Shown here piece after piece: positions 62,921 through 64,000 of a DNA stretch of 64,000 bases. Source of the DNA: Sinorhizobium fredii NGR234 (GTDB lineage Bacteria; Pseudomonadota; Alphaproteobacteria; Rhizobiales; Rhizobiaceae); the NCBI RefSeq assembly GCF_000018545.1, contig NC_012586.1:1860001-1924000 (forward strand). The letters are read 5' to 3'. The notes beneath the pieces were generated by a model that had not been told where the DNA came from, made no database searches, and saw only the letters and a list, made by a program, of their open reading frames with translations. The position numbers and the translations under genes were made by a program. Every line of letters begins with the position of its first letter. Position 1 is the first letter of the stretch.

Positions 62921-64000
62921 ATGAGCGGTACCGGCAAAACCGTACAAACTTTGGATACGACCGGCAATGAGTTGGTCGATGGACTGCTGTCGGGTTACGC
63001 TTGGAGCGGCACGATCACCTATGCCTTCCCGACTTCAGCCAGCGCCTACAACTACGGGCCTGAAAAGTATGACGGTTTCAATTCCATATCGCAGGCGCAG
63101 ATAAATACTGCGCGCTTCGCGATGGTAGTGGGGTACGGTTCAGCCGCGAACGATGGTTTTTCCGTCGAGGGCTTCACCAATGCCAGATTCGCCGCCGGAA
63201 GCGCGTCCAGCGCGACAATCCGCTTCGCACAATCGAACGAACCGGACACGGCTTACGCGTACATGCCGGGCAACTATTCCCAGGCCGGTGACATCTGGTT
63301 CGGCACTGACTACATCGGCACCGTCGCCGACTACCGCAAGCCGGTCGCCGGAAACTACGCCTGGCACACTCTGCTGCACGAACTCGGCCATGCGCTTGGC
63401 CTGAAGCACGGGCACGAGCAAGAGGGAGCCTTCGAGCCCCTTCCTTCCCAGTACGATTCGATCGAATATTCGATCATGACTTACCGCGGCTATGTCGGCG
63501 GCTACGGCTACGCCTATGAACAGTACGGCGCGCCGCAGACCTTCATGATGGCCGACATCGCTGCGCTGCAGGAAATGTACGGCGCGGATTTCAGCACCAA
63601 TAGCGGCAATACGGTCTACAAGTGGACGCCCGGCAGCGGCGCGACGCTCGTGAACGGAGCGGTCGGCATAGCTCCCGGCGCCAACCGAATCTTCGCGACC
63701 ATATGGGACGGCGGCGGCAGCGATACCTACGACCTCACCGCCTACAAGATCGCCCTCAAGATCGACTTGCGCCCGGGGAAGGTCTCGACCTTCAGTGCCG
63801 ATCAACTTGCCTGGCTCGGCGGCGGCTCCAACGATGGCTATGCTGCAGGCAACATCTTCAACGCGCTGCTCTATCACGGCGATACGCGATCGCTGATCGA
63901 GAACGTCTTGGGAGGCTCCGGCAACGACGCGATTACCGGCAACCAGGCGGCCAACAAACTGTACGGCTATGCCGGCAACGACATTATGAATGGAGACACC
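62921..64000 (+). CDS. Serralysin-type RTX metalloprotease, C-terminus cut by window edge
   Basis: An open frame from the ATG at 62921 runs off the window (360 codons seen). There is no signal peptide, as expected for type I secretion. The zinc site is HELGHALGLKHGH near residue 152-164, the Met-turn IMTYR near 187, and RTX calcium-binding nonapeptides begin near 330 (GGSGNDAITG; GYAGNDIMNGD). This is the M10B family (serralysin, alkaline protease). Secretion would need an ABC transporter such as PrsDE. Upstream ribosome site is weak. Confidence 0.92.
   Translation, partial: MSGTGKTVQTLDTTGNELVDGLLSGYAWSGTITYAFPTSASAYNYGPEKYDGFNSISQAQINTARFAMVVGYGSAANDGFSVEGFTNARFAAGSASSATIRFAQSNEPDTAYAYMPGNYSQAGDIWFGTDYIGTVADYRKPVAGNYAWHTLLHELGHALGLKHGHEQEGAFEPLPSQYDSIEYSIMTYRGYVGGYGYAYEQYGAPQTFMMADIAALQEMYGADFSTNSGNTVYKWTPGSGATLVNGAVGIAPGANRIFATIWDGGGSDTYDLTAYKIALKIDLRPGKVSTFSADQLAWLGGGSNDGYAAGNIFNALLYHGDTRSLIENVLGGSGNDAITGNQAANKLYGYAGNDIMNGDT

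Overview
The window reads as a replicon of a Sinorhizobium/Ensifer-type alphaproteobacterium (GC-rich, Rhizobiaceae). The main evidence is the left 20 kb, a succinoglycan-type exopolysaccharide (exo) locus in the gene order known from the S. meliloti pSymB megaplasmid: exsA(partial)-exoB-exoZ-exoQ-exoF-exoY-exoX-exoU-exoI-exoK-exoL-exoA-exoM-exoO-exoN-exoP-thiD. Several products closely resemble the S. meliloti proteins as I remember them. The locus is reduced: no exoV, exoW, exoT or exoH lies between exoU and exoK, only exoI, small ORFs and non-coding repeats. This fits an Ensifer with a different acidic EPS (S. fredii/NGR234-like), but that is inference.

Layout. 0-19 kb: exo locus, with rhizobial intergenic repeats at several gene borders. 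19-23.4 kb: thiD with a TPP riboswitch, a 1-Cys peroxiredoxin, a serine beta-lactamase-like hydrolase and a CapA-like protein. 23.7-32.6 kb: a regulatory block with one intact and one frameshifted AraC-type gene, a chemoreceptor, and three LuxR/NarL-type regulators with degenerate receiver domains. 32.7-40.6 kb: a small helix-turn-helix-like protein and a minus-strand operon (LacI repressor, carbohydrate ABC importer, GH127 beta-L-arabinofuranosidase-like enzyme, MsmX/UgpC-type ATPase) preceded by a perfect 30-bp palindrome.

40.8-50.1 kb: many short genes of stress or unknown function (small membrane proteins, three DUF982 proteins, low-affinity iron permease family, SFPASDP protein, SDR, DUF6074, CBS protein, DUF1236, DUF3008). 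Among them are an EcfG-like sigma factor and, tail to tail with it, a 52-aa NepR-like anti-sigma candidate. GGAAC-N16/17-nGTT-type promoter matches, the general-stress-response signature, recur here. This looks like a compact general stress response island.

50.1-64 kb: a CNNM/CorC-type membrane protein, an MHS-type MFS transporter, a cytochrome bo3-type quinol oxidase operon (cyoABCD plus SURF1), DUF992 and DUF922 exported proteins, a divergent Lrp/AsnC regulator beside ornithine cyclodeaminase and a CtlX-like citrulline hydrolase, a small exported protein, and a serralysin-type RTX metalloprotease that runs off the right edge.

How the genes work together. exoB and exoN supply UDP-galactose and UDP-glucose. 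exoY starts the lipid-linked repeat and exoA/L/M/O/U extend it. exoZ acetylates, exoQ/F/P polymerise and export, exoX restrains ExoY, and exoK cleaves the product. No tRNA, rRNA, CRISPR array or complete insertion sequence was recognised. All calls come from reading the sequence; no database search was run.
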